Shown piece after piece: positions 51,925 to 61,565 of a stretch of 64,000 nt of DNA. Position 1 is the first letter of the stretch. Every line of letters begins with the position of its first letter. The position numbers were made by a program, and so were the translations under genes. This DNA is from Sphingomonas turrisvirgatae (lineage in GTDB: Bacteria; Pseudomonadota; Alphaproteobacteria; Sphingomonadales; Sphingomonadaceae), in the NCBI RefSeq assembly GCF_001721295.1, contig NZ_MDDS01000008.1:1-64000 (forward strand). Reading direction: 5' to 3'. Under the pieces are notes generated by a model. That model did no database searches. It had not been told where the DNA came from and saw only the letters and a program-made list of their open reading frames with translations.

Positions 51925-52950
51925 ATGCTGATCCTGGGTCTTGAATCGAGCTGCGACGAGACCGCCGCCGCCTTGGTAAGCGATCGGCGCGAGGTCTTGG
52001 CCCATAAACTGGCGACGCAGGAAGAAGCGCATCGTCCATTTGGCGGCGTGGTGCCCGAGATCGCCGCGCGCGCGCATGTCGAGGTGCTGGCGCCGCTGGT
52101 GGAGGCAGTGTTGACCGAAGCTGGCGTCACGCTGAACGAGGTCGATGCAATCGCCGCCACCGCCGGGCCGGGACTGATCGGCGGCGTGATGGTGGGCCTG
52201 GTGACCGGCAAGGCGCTGGCGCATGCTGCCGGCAAGCCGCTGGTCGCCGTCAATCATTTGGAAGGCCATGCGCTTTCGCCGCGGCTGGCTGACCCTGATC
52301 TTGCCTTTCCCTATCTGTTGCTGCTGGTGTCCGGCGGGCATTGCCAGCTGCTGCTGGTTGAGGGCGTGGGGCGTTACAGACGCTTGGCGACGACAATCGA
52401 CGATGCGGCGGGGGAGGCGTTCGACAAGACCGCCACGCTGCTTGGCCTCGGTTTTCCCGGTGGGCCGGCGGTGGAGCGCGTGGCGCGCGACGGTGACCCG
52501 TTCGCCGTGCCGCTGCCGCGCCCGCTGGTGGGATCGGGCGAGCCGCATTTCTCGTTCGCCGGGTTGAAGAGCGATGTGGCGCGCAAGGCCGGCAAGTATG
52601 CGGTGGCCGATCTCGCCGCCTCGTTCCAGCAGGCGGTGGTCGATTGCCTGGTCGATCGCACGCGGATCGCGCTGGGCAAGGCGGCAGGCGCGACCGCCCT
52701 GGTCGTCGCGGGCGGCGTCGCGGCCAATGGTGCGGTTCGCGGAGCGCTCGAACGATTGGCGGGCGAGCAGGGCCTGCGCTTCGTTGCGCCGCCGCTTTGG
52801 CTTTGCACCGACAATGCCGCCATGATCGGCTGGGCGGGAGCGGAGCGCTTCGCCGCCGGATTGAGCGATCCGCTCGACATGCCGGCACGGCCACGCTGGC
52901 CGCTCGACCCGGATGCGGAAAAGGTGCGCGGGGCGGGGGTGAAGGCATGA
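51925..52950 (+). CDS. tsaD: tRNA N6-adenosine threonylcarbamoyltransferase TsaD
   Basis: Catalytic subunit forming t6A at position 37 of ANN-decoding tRNAs, 341 residues. Hallmarks: [15 protein letters not shown] at the N-terminus, the metal-binding [31 protein letters not shown] and [20 protein letters not shown]. The start at 51925 (MLILGLESS) follows the MBL gene after 16 bases. The stop overlaps gpsA as ATGA. Confidence 0.96.
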   Translation: MLILGLESSCDETAAALVSDRREVLAHKLATQEEAHRPFGGVVPEIAARAHVEVLAPLVEAVLTEAGVTLNEVDAIAATAGPGLIGGVMVGLVTGKALAHAAGKPLVAVNHLEGHALSPRLADPDLAFPYLLLLVSGGHCQLLLVEGVGRYRRLATTIDDAAGEAFDKTATLLGLGFPGGPAVERVARDGDPFAVPLPRPLVGSGEPHFSFAGLKSDVARKAGKYAVADLAASFQQAVVDCLVDRTRIALGKAAGATALVVAGGVAANGAVRGALERLAGEQGLRFVAPPLWLCTDNAAMIGWAGAERFAAGLSDPLDMPARPRWPLDPDAEKVRGAGVKA

Positions 52951-53924
52951 AGATCGGCGTTTTAGGCGGCGGGGCGTGGGGCACGGCACTGGCTCAGGTG
53001 GCTGCGCGCGGCGATACGCCAGTGAAGCTGTGGGCGCGCGAGCCCGAGGTGGTCGAGTCGGTCAATTCAGCACATGAGAACCGCGCCTTCCTGGCTGGCG
53101 TAGCGCTGTCGCCGGCGATCCGCGCGACAAACGTGCTGGATGACCTGGACGAATGCGAAGCGCTGCTGGTCGTGGTGCCGGCGCAGTTCCTGCGCGGTGT
53201 GCTGACCCAGTTGGCGGTCGGCGCACGGCCGCTGGTGCTGTGTGCGAAGGGGATAGAGGCGGGGACGCGCAAGCTGGTCGCGGAGATTGCGCGCGAACTG
53301 CATCCACAAGCGCCAGTTGCCGTGCTGTCAGGACCCACCTTTGCGCATGAGGTGGCCAAGGGCCTGCCGACTGCGGTGACGCTGGCGTGCGAGGATGATG
53401 GCCTGCGCAACGCGTTGGCCGAGCGGCTCGCCGGGCCGGCCTTTCGCACCTATGGCTCGTCCGACGTGACGGGGGCGGAGATCGGCGGGGCAGTCAAGAA
53501 CGTGCTGGCGATCGCCTGCGGCGTGGTCGAGGGCGCGGGGCTGGGGCTCAATGCGCGTGCGGCGCTGATCGCGCGCGGCTTTGCCGAGATGACGCGGTTC
53601 GGCGTAGCACGCGGCGGCCGGCCCGAGACGCTGGCGGGGCTGTCCGGGCTGGGCGATCTGGTGCTCACCTGCTCGTCGACCAATTCGCGCAACTTTTCGC
53701 TGGGCGTGGGACTGGGACAGGGCAGGCCGGCGGCGGAATTGCTGGCCGACCGGCGCACGGTTGCCGAAGGCGCGGCCACGGCACCGGTGCTGCGCGAGGC
53801 GGCGGCAGCGGCCGGCGTGGAGATGCCCGTGACGGCGGCGGTATGTGCCCTGCTGGAAGGCGCGCCGGTGGACGCGGTGGTGCGCTCCCTACTCGCGCGG
53901 CCGCTACGGGGCGAGGCGGTCTAG
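52947..53924 (+). CDS. gpsA: Glycerol-3-phosphate dehydrogenase [NAD(P)+]
   Basis: Supplies sn-glycerol-3-phosphate for phospholipids by reducing dihydroxyacetone phosphate, 325 residues. The nucleotide-binding motif [11 protein letters not shown] lies at residues 8-18, with [35 protein letters not shown] (catalytic Lys) and [13 protein letters not shown] following. It starts in an ATGA overlap with tsaD. The tRNA fragment begins 23 bases after its stop. Confidence 0.95.
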   Translation: MKIGVLGGGAWGTALAQVAARGDTPVKLWAREPEVVESVNSAHENRAFLAGVALSPAIRATNVLDDLDECEALLVVVPAQFLRGVLTQLAVGARPLVLCAKGIEAGTRKLVAEIARELHPQAPVAVLSGPTFAHEVAKGLPTAVTLACEDDGLRNALAERLAGPAFRTYGSSDVTGAEIGGAVKNVLAIACGVVEGAGLGLNARAALIARGFAEMTRFGVARGGRPETLAGLSGLGDLVLTCSSTNSRNFSLGVGLGQGRPAAELLADRRTVAEGAATAPVLREAAAAAGVEMPVTAAVCALLEGAPVDAVVRSLLARPLRGEAV

Positions 53925-53946
53925 CCGGTTGGCGATTTCAGGGAAA

Positions 53947-53990
53947 TGGATGCCCCACAAGGATTCGAACCTTGATCGAAGGAGTCAGAG
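53947..53990 (-). other. 3' half of a tRNA with anticodon CTG (att-site remnant)
   Basis: Read on the minus strand, the segment runs from an anticodon loop CTCTGAC through the 3' anticodon stem, a short variable loop, a perfect T arm (CAAGG-TTCGAAT-CCTTG), an acceptor strand TGGGGCA, a discriminator base and CCA. Upstream bases do not pair with TCCTT and no matching TGCCCCA 5' strand exists within 80 bases, so the gene is truncated exactly at the anticodon loop. This is the classic attachment-site copy left by integration into a tRNA 3' end. By anticodon it would be tRNA-Gln. Confidence 0.8.
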
Positions 53991-54381
53991 GCTCTGAAAA
54001 GTTGGCTCGGAGTATAGATTTGTTCGAGCTTAGTTACAGATTAGTCACGACCAGAAAAAGTCGCCTCTTCTGCTTCCGTAAACACTCTACTACATGTTGC
54101 AAATTGCAACAAGGCATATTGAGTCTGGCTGCGTTTGATTGGTTCGATTGGAATCGTAGCCGATGGGACGTGGCGGCAGATTTACCTTGATGTTGGATAG
54201 CGTTTAGCTCGGACATCGATGCTCATCGGCGGGCGCATCCGAGCAAAGGGCGGGGCCATAGTTATCCGGGCGGAGGACCGAGGACGGGGGTTTTTCCGAA
54301 CCACGTCGCTTTGGGGGTGATGTCAGACTCAGATGAGCGACGGCAGCCTCTGGATCGGACAGATCGGCGATCCCATGCAGA
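53991..54381. other. AT-rich non-coding relic next to the tRNA fragment
   Basis: No gene is supported. A 60-base sample (54061-54120) has 25 G/C, far below the surroundings. It contains the near-perfect palindrome TGTTGCAA-A-TTGCAACA (54095-54111). Short open frames on both strands lack ribosome sites and recognisable domains; no integrase remnant was identified. The right part (54210-54380) returns to higher G+C but is also unassigned. Confidence 0.6.
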
Positions 54382-54792
54382 TCAGCGCGGACGGCTGACC
54401 TTGCGGGCCTGTTGCCCCGCAACGGCAAAGGGGTCGGTCGCGTTCGCCTGGGGACTGTAATAGCGATCGATCCGGTTTCGAATACGATTTTGCACCCGGT
54501 TCTGAACCCGGCTCGCAATCCGGGCCATCGGCTTGATACCGGCTTGGTCAGCCGCAGTATCCCGGGTCTGGCGCTGACCGACTTGCCCGACCGAGGAGCG
54601 CGCGGTGCGGCCGCTTGGGTTTGTCTCGATCGGGGTCTGCGGCCGCTGCTGGGTCACCGGCTGTTCCCCGTCCTGGTTATCGGCGGCCGATGATGTGCTT
54701 TGCGGTGCGCTCGCTTGCGCAACCGCGGGCATGTTCGCCAGCGAATAGGCGAGGCTGAGCAGGATCGGAATGCGCAAGATCCTTACCTTCAT
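54382..54792 (-). CDS. Secreted hypothetical protein with basic short repeats
   Basis: 136-residue protein with a signal peptide (ILRIPILLSLAYSLANMPAV, cleavage near AQA). A Ser/Gln/Pro-rich disordered stretch follows. Near the C-terminus is a tandem four-residue repeat, RVQN-RVQN-RIRN-RIDR, then YYSPQANATDPFAV. Its start overlaps the stop of the upstream TPR gene as ATGA, so it is the last gene of the polysaccharide transcript. Function unknown; the basic repeats could bind an acidic polysaccharide, which is speculation. Confidence 0.65.
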   Translation of the reverse strand: MKVRILRIPILLSLAYSLANMPAVAQASAPQSTSSAADNQDGEQPVTQQRPQTPIETNPSGRTARSSVGQVGQRQTRDTAADQAGIKPMARIASRVQNRVQNRIRNRIDRYYSPQANATDPFAVAGQQARKVSRPR

Positions 54793-56009
54793 CGCGCAGG
54801 CGCCAGTTCAACGCGGTCCAACTGCCCCGAAAGCCCCGCGATCGCATCGGACGCGCGCGCCGTTAGGACGAGGGTCTGCACGGGACAGTCTGCCGGGACG
54901 GCGAACATGCCGCTGAAATTGCCATTTGCAACATTTGAGTTCGGCACTTCGACCCGCCCAAGTTCGCGACCGTTCTGACAGCGTAGCGTCCAGTAGGGCA
55001 GGGCACTCGCCGTCTGTTCGACCCCGACACTGTGCCCGGTCAGGCGATAGCGGCCGGGCGGCAGCAACTGCAGCTGCTGCAACATCGGTCCGCCAACACT
55101 GGCCGGAGCGGCGAAATCAAAAATGCCGCCTTGGATACTGGTTGTGAGGCCCGATCCGTCGTTGATCGGGGTCCAGTCCAGCTGCGATGGCGTCTCCCAA
55201 ATTGCGGTAAAGCGCGGGTCGCGTGAGCGGCGCCGCTCGGCGCCAAGCCGGATCGATGCGTAGTAGGACCAGGCGGCGTCGGTCTGGCCGCCCGCGATCA
55301 ACGCGTTGACGGCCCCGGCTTGCGCAGTCTCCGGGACCACGACACCGGCACGGCGCAGCGCGAGGAACAGTATCGCGGTTGACTTGGGATCCGGTCCGTT
55401 ACCTGCAAGGTAATTGACGAAGCCCTCGCTCCACATCGGTTTGCCGGCAAGCGTCTTGACCAGCTCGCGCCGGATATCCGGATCGCCGCTCGCCGACGCG
55501 AGTACCGGATAGAGCATATCAGCCATGTTGGGAAAAACGCGGAGTGTGATGTCATACTGGTGCAGCGCTCCGGGGATATCGTTGCGCTGGACCGCATCCT
55601 CGATCATGAACAGTTGCGTGCGGAGATCGCGCCGTGACAGCTTCTGCGCATAGGCGAAATAGCGCCGTGCTGCGGCCTGATCGTTGCGAATGGCCGCATT
55701 CACTCCCAGCGTGGCAGCAGCTGCGACTGCCGTCGGGTCCTGTTGCAAGGCGCGCTTCGCCAGCACATCAGCGCGGGCACGATCCTTCGGCGTTGCATCA
55801 GGCCCGGCCAGCGATGTTGCGTAGGCCGCGGTGATCCGCCCGTCATAAGGGGCAAGCCGGTAAGCCAGCCTTGGGTCCCGCTTCACTACCGCCTGCGCAA
55901 GGGTGAAGGTCAGGCTGTAATATCCAAGCACCACAACCACGGCGGCGAGCGCGAGCCGAACAGCCCACTCCTTCGGCGAGCGACGCGCCAGATCCCGACG
56001 AAACGACAT
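54789..56009 (-). CDS. Membrane-anchored TPR-like protein in the polysaccharide cluster
   Basis: 406-residue protein. One N-terminal membrane helix (about 16-38, VRLALAAVVVVLGYYSLTFT) is followed by helical tetratricopeptide-like repeats (about 50-230; for example RADVLAKRALQQDPTAVAAA). The last 150 residues look like a beta-sandwich, with LLPPGRYRLTGHSVGVEQTA and two Cys (WTLRCQNGREL and AVPADCPVQTLVL) that could form a disulphide. It sits directly after the Wzc-like gene with an 11-base gap. A periplasmic scaffold role in polysaccharide export is inferred from position only. Confidence 0.65.
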   Translation of the reverse strand: MSFRRDLARRSPKEWAVRLALAAVVVVLGYYSLTFTLAQAVVKRDPRLAYRLAPYDGRITAAYATSLAGPDATPKDRARADVLAKRALQQDPTAVAAAATLGVNAAIRNDQAAARRYFAYAQKLSRRDLRTQLFMIEDAVQRNDIPGALHQYDITLRVFPNMADMLYPVLASASGDPDIRRELVKTLAGKPMWSEGFVNYLAGNGPDPKSTAILFLALRRAGVVVPETAQAGAVNALIAGGQTDAAWSYYASIRLGAERRRSRDPRFTAIWETPSQLDWTPINDGSGLTTSIQGGIFDFAAPASVGGPMLQQLQLLPPGRYRLTGHSVGVEQTASALPYWTLRCQNGRELGRVEVPNSNVANGNFSGMFAVPADCPVQTLVLTARASDAIAGLSGQLDRVELAPAR

Positions 56010-56020
56010 CGGCCGGCCGC

Positions 56021-58234
56021 TTATGCCTTCGCGTCCTTGCGGCCATAGCCATAGCCATATTCATAGCCATACCCGTAATGGGCCTTGCGCGCCTCGAATT
56101 TGGTGAGCACGCCGCCGAAAATGCGGGCGTTCGCGGCGGCAAGGCGGCCGAGCGCGGTTTTGACAAGGCTCGAGCGGATGCCGTGCGATTCAACAGCGTA
56201 AACGACGCCCTCGACCCGACTCGCGATTAGCGGCGCGTCGGCGAGACCCATGACCGGCGGGCTATCGATCACCACATGGTCAAAGCACTCAAGCAGTCGG
56301 TCGAGCAAGACGCTCAGACGATTGCCAGTCAGCAATTCCGCCGCATTGGGCGGGATCGGCCCGGCTGACATCGCGACGAAGCCGAGGTCGCTCATCGGAA
56401 AGGTCAGCGTGTCGATATTGTCGTCGCCGGCCAGGAAGTTGCTTAGGCCCTTTTCGTGGTCGACACCGCCCAGATGATGGACCGAAGGCGAGCGCATATC
56501 GCCATCGACCAGGATAGTGCGCTTGCCGGCGCGTGCCAGCATCGTTGCCAGCGCGAGCGCAGTCGTCGACTTGCCCTCTGCCGGCCGAGTCGATGTGACC
56601 GACAAGGACCGCGGCACGCCATGCTCGGTCGTGAAGCCTAGGTTGGTATTGATCGCCAAATACGCGTCGACCAGGTCCGACTTGCGGTCGAGCAACTCTT
56701 GGCGCGGCGAAGTGCCGTCAGCAACCTTCGGTACCGATCCCAGCAGCGGCAGGCCGAGCCGCCGCTCGACCTCCGCCGGATCGGCAATCGCCTCGTCCAT
56801 CTGCTCGAGCGCGAAGGCGATGAGCGCGCCCAAACCGAGGCCAGCAAGGAGAGCGATAAGAAGATTCAAGAACAACCGTGGGCTTGACGGACGCTGCGGC
56901 ACGTCAGCCCCATCAACCACCGATATGTTATTGACGCCAACGCCCCCCGCGACACCGACTTCCTTATAGCGCTGAAGCAGGCCGTCATACAGGGCACGGT
57001 TGGTATCCACCTCTTGCTGGTAGATGTTATACTGGATGCTACGCCGACGGTCATCGAGATAGCTGGCCTTGAGCTGATTGACCCGGGCCTGCAGTGCATT
57101 CTCGCGCTGCACGGCTTCGCGGTGATCCGCCTGCACCGAGCCCAAAACGCGCGCCTCTTCTCGGGCAATCGACCGATCAAGTTGGTCGATCTGATTCTGA
57201 ATTGCCTGCGCGGCCGGATAGCCAGGCTCGAACTGAACCATCAGCCGCTGATATTCGGCGGCAAGTTCCGCGCGACGCTGACGAAGACTATTAATGGCTT
57301 GGTTTCGCAACGCCTCGACTGATGCACCGGCTCGCCCATCTTGTTGCGCACGCGCCTCTGCTTGGATACGCGCGGCAGTAGCCTGTGCGAGCGCAGCATT
57401 GAGCGCGGCAAGATCATCGGCCACGATCGAGCGCTCGACGGTCGTGGGGCCGCCGGTACCCCCGCCCTGCGCCGGCAAATTGATGATCTGCTGTGCTGAC
57501 GCATAGTCGACCAGTTGCCGTTGGCTATCATCGAGACGCTCCTTCTGCAGCGCAAGCTGACGCTGGAGGAGATTACGACCGTAAGAAGTCGCCTGAAGCT
57601 TTCGCTCAAGGTTAGTCTGAATGAAGTTGTCCGCCCATGCATTGGCAATACGGGCCGAGAAGCCGGGGTCAGCACTGGTAAAACTGATGTCAACCAAACG
57701 TGAAAGACGGGTCGGACTTATCGACACGTTCTGCCGCAAGATTGCCCCAGCGATCCGTTGACGCTCGGCACGGCCCGACGTCGGATAGCGGCCGTTCGCA
57801 AGGCGAAAGGCAGGGTGCTCGCTTGCGACATTGAATAATTGATAGAACTTGGGATCATCCACAAGACGTAGCTGTGCTGCGACCCGCTCAGACAATGCCC
57901 GGGACTTCAATAACCCATACTGAGTCTGATAAAACTCCTGATCGAACGATGTAGTCTCGCGTTCGACACCTTGGAACCCGGCAACCTTGTTTGCCTCACG
58001 CGCGATTTCGACCGTGGCTGTCGCCGTATATTTCGGCGTCATCAGCAAGGTCGCGACCAGTCCTAGCAGCACACATGCGACCGTCGCTCCAATGATTACC
58101 CACCGCCAACGCGTTGCAATGCGCAGATATTGTCGAATGATCGACGGGCGATCAGCCGGTGCCGGCGATACCGTTGCGGGCGGCGGCGGTGCAAAAGCAG
58201 CAGGACCGACCAGGTTAGACGAGATCAGGTTCAT
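56021..58234 (-). CDS. Wzc-like polysaccharide co-polymerase and tyrosine autokinase
   Basis: 737-residue inner-membrane protein controlling exopolysaccharide chain length. A Wzz domain with two membrane helices (about 44-64 and 450-470) encloses a long periplasmic coiled coil (about 200-420). The cytosolic BY-kinase has Walker A RPAEGKSTTALAL (about residue 550), Walker A' VDGDMRSPS and Walker B VVIDSPPVMGLADAP. The C-terminus is a Tyr cluster (YGYGYEYGYGYGRKD), the autophosphorylation tail. Single-chain architecture matches Wzc and ExoP rather than the split GelC/GelE pair of sphingan producers. The Wza-like exporter lies just upstream. Confidence 0.92.
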   Translation of the reverse strand: MNLISSNLVGPAAFAPPPPATVSPAPADRPSIIRQYLRIATRWRWVIIGATVACVLLGLVATLLMTPKYTATATVEIAREANKVAGFQGVERETTSFDQEFYQTQYGLLKSRALSERVAAQLRLVDDPKFYQLFNVASEHPAFRLANGRYPTSGRAERQRIAGAILRQNVSISPTRLSRLVDISFTSADPGFSARIANAWADNFIQTNLERKLQATSYGRNLLQRQLALQKERLDDSQRQLVDYASAQQIINLPAQGGGTGGPTTVERSIVADDLAALNAALAQATAARIQAEARAQQDGRAGASVEALRNQAINSLRQRRAELAAEYQRLMVQFEPGYPAAQAIQNQIDQLDRSIAREEARVLGSVQADHREAVQRENALQARVNQLKASYLDDRRRSIQYNIYQQEVDTNRALYDGLLQRYKEVGVAGGVGVNNISVVDGADVPQRPSSPRLFLNLLIALLAGLGLGALIAFALEQMDEAIADPAEVERRLGLPLLGSVPKVADGTSPRQELLDRKSDLVDAYLAINTNLGFTTEHGVPRSLSVTSTRPAEGKSTTALALATMLARAGKRTILVDGDMRSPSVHHLGGVDHEKGLSNFLAGDDNIDTLTFPMSDLGFVAMSAGPIPPNAAELLTGNRLSVLLDRLLECFDHVVIDSPPVMGLADAPLIASRVEGVVYAVESHGIRSSLVKTALGRLAAANARIFGGVLTKFEARKAHYGYGYEYGYGYGRKDAKA

Positions 58235-58244
58235 GAACTTGGCC

Positions 58245-58955
58245 TTACTGCAGAACGGCGATTAGCGGTGCGGCAAGCAAAGGCGCTACCGACACGAAGT
58301 CACGGAATAGGCGACGCTGCGGCGAGTCCCCGACTACGATGACATCATTGGCATAGATCGGCGGATCGTCATAAGCCCCCCGGCGGATCGCTTCGATATT
58401 GTAGAGACCGGCCATCTTGCGCCCCTCCACGGTGCGCAGGATGACCACTTCCTCCGTGCGAGCAAACTCGTTCATGCCCTTGGCCGAAGCAATCGCGCGC
58501 AGCAGCGTCATCTGATTAGTGACCGGGTACAGTCCCGGTTCGACCACCTGACCGTCGATCGTCACAACCTGGCTGACCGAGCTCTTGATGTTAACGGTTA
58601 CCTCTGGATTGCGGACATAACGACCGCGCAGCGCGGTCTCCACCGCTGCGGCCAACTCCTGTGCGGTCTTGCCACGCGCATCGACCGTCCCAACCAGCGG
58701 CATGGCGATGCGACCACTGGCGTCAACCTGCATCTCGCGACTGAGGTCGGGAACGTTGAAGACATCGACCTGGATCGTATCCAACGGCCCGATCAGTGCA
58801 GGCCGATCGGCGGCGGTCAGGTCCTGACGATTGGGGGCAGGCAATGCCGACGCATCCGAGACGACCGTCAGCCGGTCAGTCGAAACCAAAGGCTCTCGGC
58901 GGGCGCAGCCCGTGACGGCAATCATGACGAGCAGGGCGGTGCAGAAATTACGCAT
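58245..58955 (-). CDS. Polysaccharide export outer-membrane lipoprotein (Wza-like)
   Basis: Outer-membrane polysaccharide exporter of 236 residues, shorter than E. coli Wza (about 380) but normal for Poly_export/SLBB proteins. A lipobox (VTGC) ends the signal peptide. The Poly_export domain begins at LIGPLDTIQVDVFNVPDLSR and continues to the ALRGRYVRNPEVTVNI block; one SLBB domain follows (VVEPGLYPVTNQMTLLRAIA). It precedes the Wzc-like gene by 10 bases, the standard partner arrangement. Confidence 0.92.
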   Translation of the reverse strand: MRNFCTALLVMIAVTGCARREPLVSTDRLTVVSDASALPAPNRQDLTAADRPALIGPLDTIQVDVFNVPDLSREMQVDASGRIAMPLVGTVDARGKTAQELAAAVETALRGRYVRNPEVTVNIKSSVSQVVTIDGQVVEPGLYPVTNQMTLLRAIASAKGMNEFARTEEVVILRTVEGRKMAGLYNIEAIRRGAYDDPPIYANDVIVVGDSPQRRLFRDFVSVAPLLAAPLIAVLQ

Positions 58956-58993
58956 GCGCTTAGAGATGTTTCCGATAAAGAGGACCCGGGCGG

Positions 58994-60373
58994 CTATAGA
59001 TGCAGCCCAGCACCGGGTAAACCCGCAGTTCCGCCAGCTTTGCGGCCGTTATCAAGCCACAAGGCGGCAATAACGATCATCGTCATCATCAGCGGCGAGC
59101 GGGCGGGATAATCGAATATACTCGCGACGAAGATCAACAACAGCATCGCCGAGCCGAGCCGCCCAAGAGCCACATCGCGCTCGGATGGCTGGGCCGTGCG
59201 CCAGACATTAACGGAAGCGAAGATCATCCACACGAGGACCGCAAGTAGTAGGAGCAGGCCGGGCAATCCCGCGGTCTGTGCGACCTCCAGAAAATCGTTA
59301 TGCGCATGATTAAAATAGGTCGGCTTGAGCATGTCAAAGGGCTCGACCATCCGAAACGTCGGTTCGAACGCCCCAAGCCCCGATCCAAAGGGGAAATACT
59401 GGGCAATCATCGCCATGACCCAGGGCAAGCTCCTCGTTCGCATGTCCTGCCCAAGATCGATCGCGAATGCCCGATCGACCGACATCGCTCGCCCCGCTAC
59501 CAGCGCGACGAGCACTACGAGAATGAGAGTTGCGATCGCCGCTGGCAGCAACCATCGCGGCGCGTTCCGGAACCACCGCCCTGCGGAGGCGAGCACGAAC
59601 CCCAGGGCCAGCACGCCGACAAGCAGCCCCGCACGCGACCCGGTCCCGAGGATCAGCAGCACGAAGATCAGCAGCAGCCCAATTGCGACGCCCCCTCGCC
59701 AACCGCGCCGTCTCCGGTCGGCGAAGCCCCAGACGAATGCGATCAGGCAGCCGAGGGCGAGCAGGACCGCAAAATGGTTCCGGTTGGCTAATGTTCCTCG
59801 GATGTCCCAGGCTGTTTCATTGATAAAGGGGTTGGCAAGGCCTGCACCCGAAGCCTGCATCAGGCCGATCAGGGCGGACAGCGCGATCACGATAGTCAGC
59901 AGGCCTGGCAGGCGCGCCCGCTCTTCGTCCTGCAATCCGGCCCACAGCATGAGTGCAGCTGCAGGCACGACGAGCGACCAAAGCGCGTTCCAGCTCGATG
60001 ATGGAACCATGGAAAGGGGACGCCAGGTTTGCGCCTCCCCAGTCAATGCGCCGGCTTCGGCAACCGACTGATGTCCGGGCAACAGCTGCCACAGCGCAGG
60101 CGGCAATGGGATAAGCTGCAGTAGGATCAGACTCGCCATCGCTGCCAAGAACCATGGAACCGGGCCCGCATCCCGCCAGGATGGGCGAGCACCGAACAGA
60201 ACCATAATGACGATGGCGCACCACGCGCTCGCTCGCACGACGATCTGCCCCATGACGTCCCCTCGCGACGCGCCGCCCGCGACCAGCAGGACCGTCAGGA
60301 ACATTGCCAGCAGCATCAGCGGGAGGCTCGGGCGGTTCCGTAAACCTAGAATTGCGTAAATGCGCATCCGCAC
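58994..60373 (-). CDS. O-antigen ligase/polymerase family membrane protein (Wzy-like)
   Basis: 459-residue membrane protein with about eleven hydrophobic helices. The periplasmic loop around residue 350 has FPFGSGLGAFEPTFRMVEPF and YFNHAHNDFLEVAQTAGLPG, the conserved Wzy_C motif of O-antigen ligases and polymerases. Within an exopolysaccharide cluster it most likely polymerises lipid-linked repeat units, though ligase activity cannot be excluded. First of the downstream block wza-like, wzc-like, TPR gene. Confidence 0.88.
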   Translation of the reverse strand: MRMRIYAILGLRNRPSLPLMLLAMFLTVLLVAGGASRGDVMGQIVVRASAWCAIVIMVLFGARPSWRDAGPVPWFLAAMASLILLQLIPLPPALWQLLPGHQSVAEAGALTGEAQTWRPLSMVPSSSWNALWSLVVPAAALMLWAGLQDEERARLPGLLTIVIALSALIGLMQASGAGLANPFINETAWDIRGTLANRNHFAVLLALGCLIAFVWGFADRRRRGWRGGVAIGLLLIFVLLILGTGSRAGLLVGVLALGFVLASAGRWFRNAPRWLLPAAIATLILVVLVALVAGRAMSVDRAFAIDLGQDMRTRSLPWVMAMIAQYFPFGSGLGAFEPTFRMVEPFDMLKPTYFNHAHNDFLEVAQTAGLPGLLLLLAVLVWMIFASVNVWRTAQPSERDVALGRLGSAMLLLIFVASIFDYPARSPLMMTMIVIAALWLDNGRKAGGTAGLPGAGLHL

Positions 60374-60443
60374 GCCTCTTAATTGAACATGCAGGGAAAC
60401 GGAAGCTCAACGGCCTTAAAGATGAACCCAGCTCATTTCCAAC

Positions 60444-61457
60444 TCACGAGCGGATAGCTGCATGCCCTGCACGAAGGGGCGGGAAGGCACGGGCAATTCG
60501 GTTGATCATCATTTTAGCAGGCTCCTCCACAAAGCGGACCGATGCCACCGCTAGGCCGATCGACATCATGCCGTAAAGCAGCAAGGCCGTCCCTCCTGTC
60601 AGTCCGGTCCGCTCGATAACGATCAGCACCGGCCAGTGGATGATATAGACGCCGAAGGAAATCCGCCCCGCCGCTCGCGCCCACGGGCGCTCGAACCACA
60701 TCGTGAGGAGGCGGCAGCGGAGGGTCGCAGTGAACAACAGGATTACCGATACGATCACCAGCGGATCCAGATTGTTTTCAAACGTTGGCAAGCTGTTCTC
60801 GATTCTTAATCCAGGTATCGAGAGCAGGAAGAATAAGATTGACGTAATACTCAACGACCTGTTCCACCGCTCGGACGGATCGGCCGGAAACCAGAGCGCA
60901 ATCGCGGATCCAATGAAAAAGAAATGTGCCCACATCGGGAAGCGTATATTATCAACATCGGTGGCGAACATGGCGATCCCAATCGCCGTGACGGTGACAA
61001 AGCACCAGACCAAACCCCTCGCTGGCCTACCGGCCTGCATGTCGCGCCACAGGACCAGGAAGATGGCATAGAATTGCAGTTCAACCGGGATTGTCCAAAG
61101 CGACCAGGCACAGGAAATTGCCGCGGCGCAGACCGCGCCGTTCCAATAGGTCTCGCGATACAATGCGACATAGACCGGCACAGACAACCAGAACAACGGC
61201 AGTACGCGTGCGGCTCGGTGGACGAGATAGGTGGCGACGCTCGCGCGATTGAAGGCAGCGCCTCCCCACAACCTCGTCAGCAGATAGGCGCTCAGCAGGA
61301 AGAATAACGCGACACCCATCTGGCCTAGGCCTTCGTGCAAGCGCTGGGCGGTATAGGTCGACAAACCATGGCTCAGCAGCACGCACAGCGCCGCAAAGCC
61401 GCGAAGCCCGTCCAGTCCAGGAATATGGGCCAAGCGTGGGTTTGATCTGGTCGACAT
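60444..61457 (-). CDS. Acyltransferase 3 family membrane protein
   Basis: 337-residue inner-membrane O-acyltransferase with about ten helices, likely adding acetyl or succinyl groups to the exopolysaccharide. The family opening is clear: IPGLDGLRGFAALCVLLSHG with its catalytic His, then the MGVALFFLLSAYLLTRLW helix and an RAARVLPLFWLS block. The start at 61457 (MSTRSNPRLAHIPGLD) is preferred; a longer frame upstream is Cys/Arg-rich and unconvincing. It diverges from the beta-helix protein. Confidence 0.88.
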   Translation of the reverse strand: MSTRSNPRLAHIPGLDGLRGFAALCVLLSHGLSTYTAQRLHEGLGQMGVALFFLLSAYLLTRLWGGAAFNRASVATYLVHRAARVLPLFWLSVPVYVALYRETYWNGAVCAAAISCAWSLWTIPVELQFYAIFLVLWRDMQAGRPARGLVWCFVTVTAIGIAMFATDVDNIRFPMWAHFFFIGSAIALWFPADPSERWNRSLSITSILFFLLSIPGLRIENSLPTFENNLDPLVIVSVILLFTATLRCRLLTMWFERPWARAAGRISFGVYIIHWPVLIVIERTGLTGGTALLLYGMMSIGLAVASVRFVEEPAKMMINRIARAFPPLRAGHAAIRS

Positions 61458-61565
61458 GGGCACACCGCATATCAGATCGGCAAGGAACGGCCATCGCTTC
61501 CGCTCACACCCGTAGCAAGGACTGACATAGTTGCCGCTCATGGCTGCCGGACCTAGATTGACACG

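Noticed and set aside
53947..54020. Intact tRNA gene next to gpsA
   Set aside because: The 5' half is missing: no acceptor or D arm and no pairing partner for the anticodon stem.
53843..54190. A plus-strand reading frame running from gpsA through the tRNA fragment
   Set aside because: Its translation is read-through of gpsA's other frame, the tRNA remnant and AT-rich relic DNA; no integrase motif appears.
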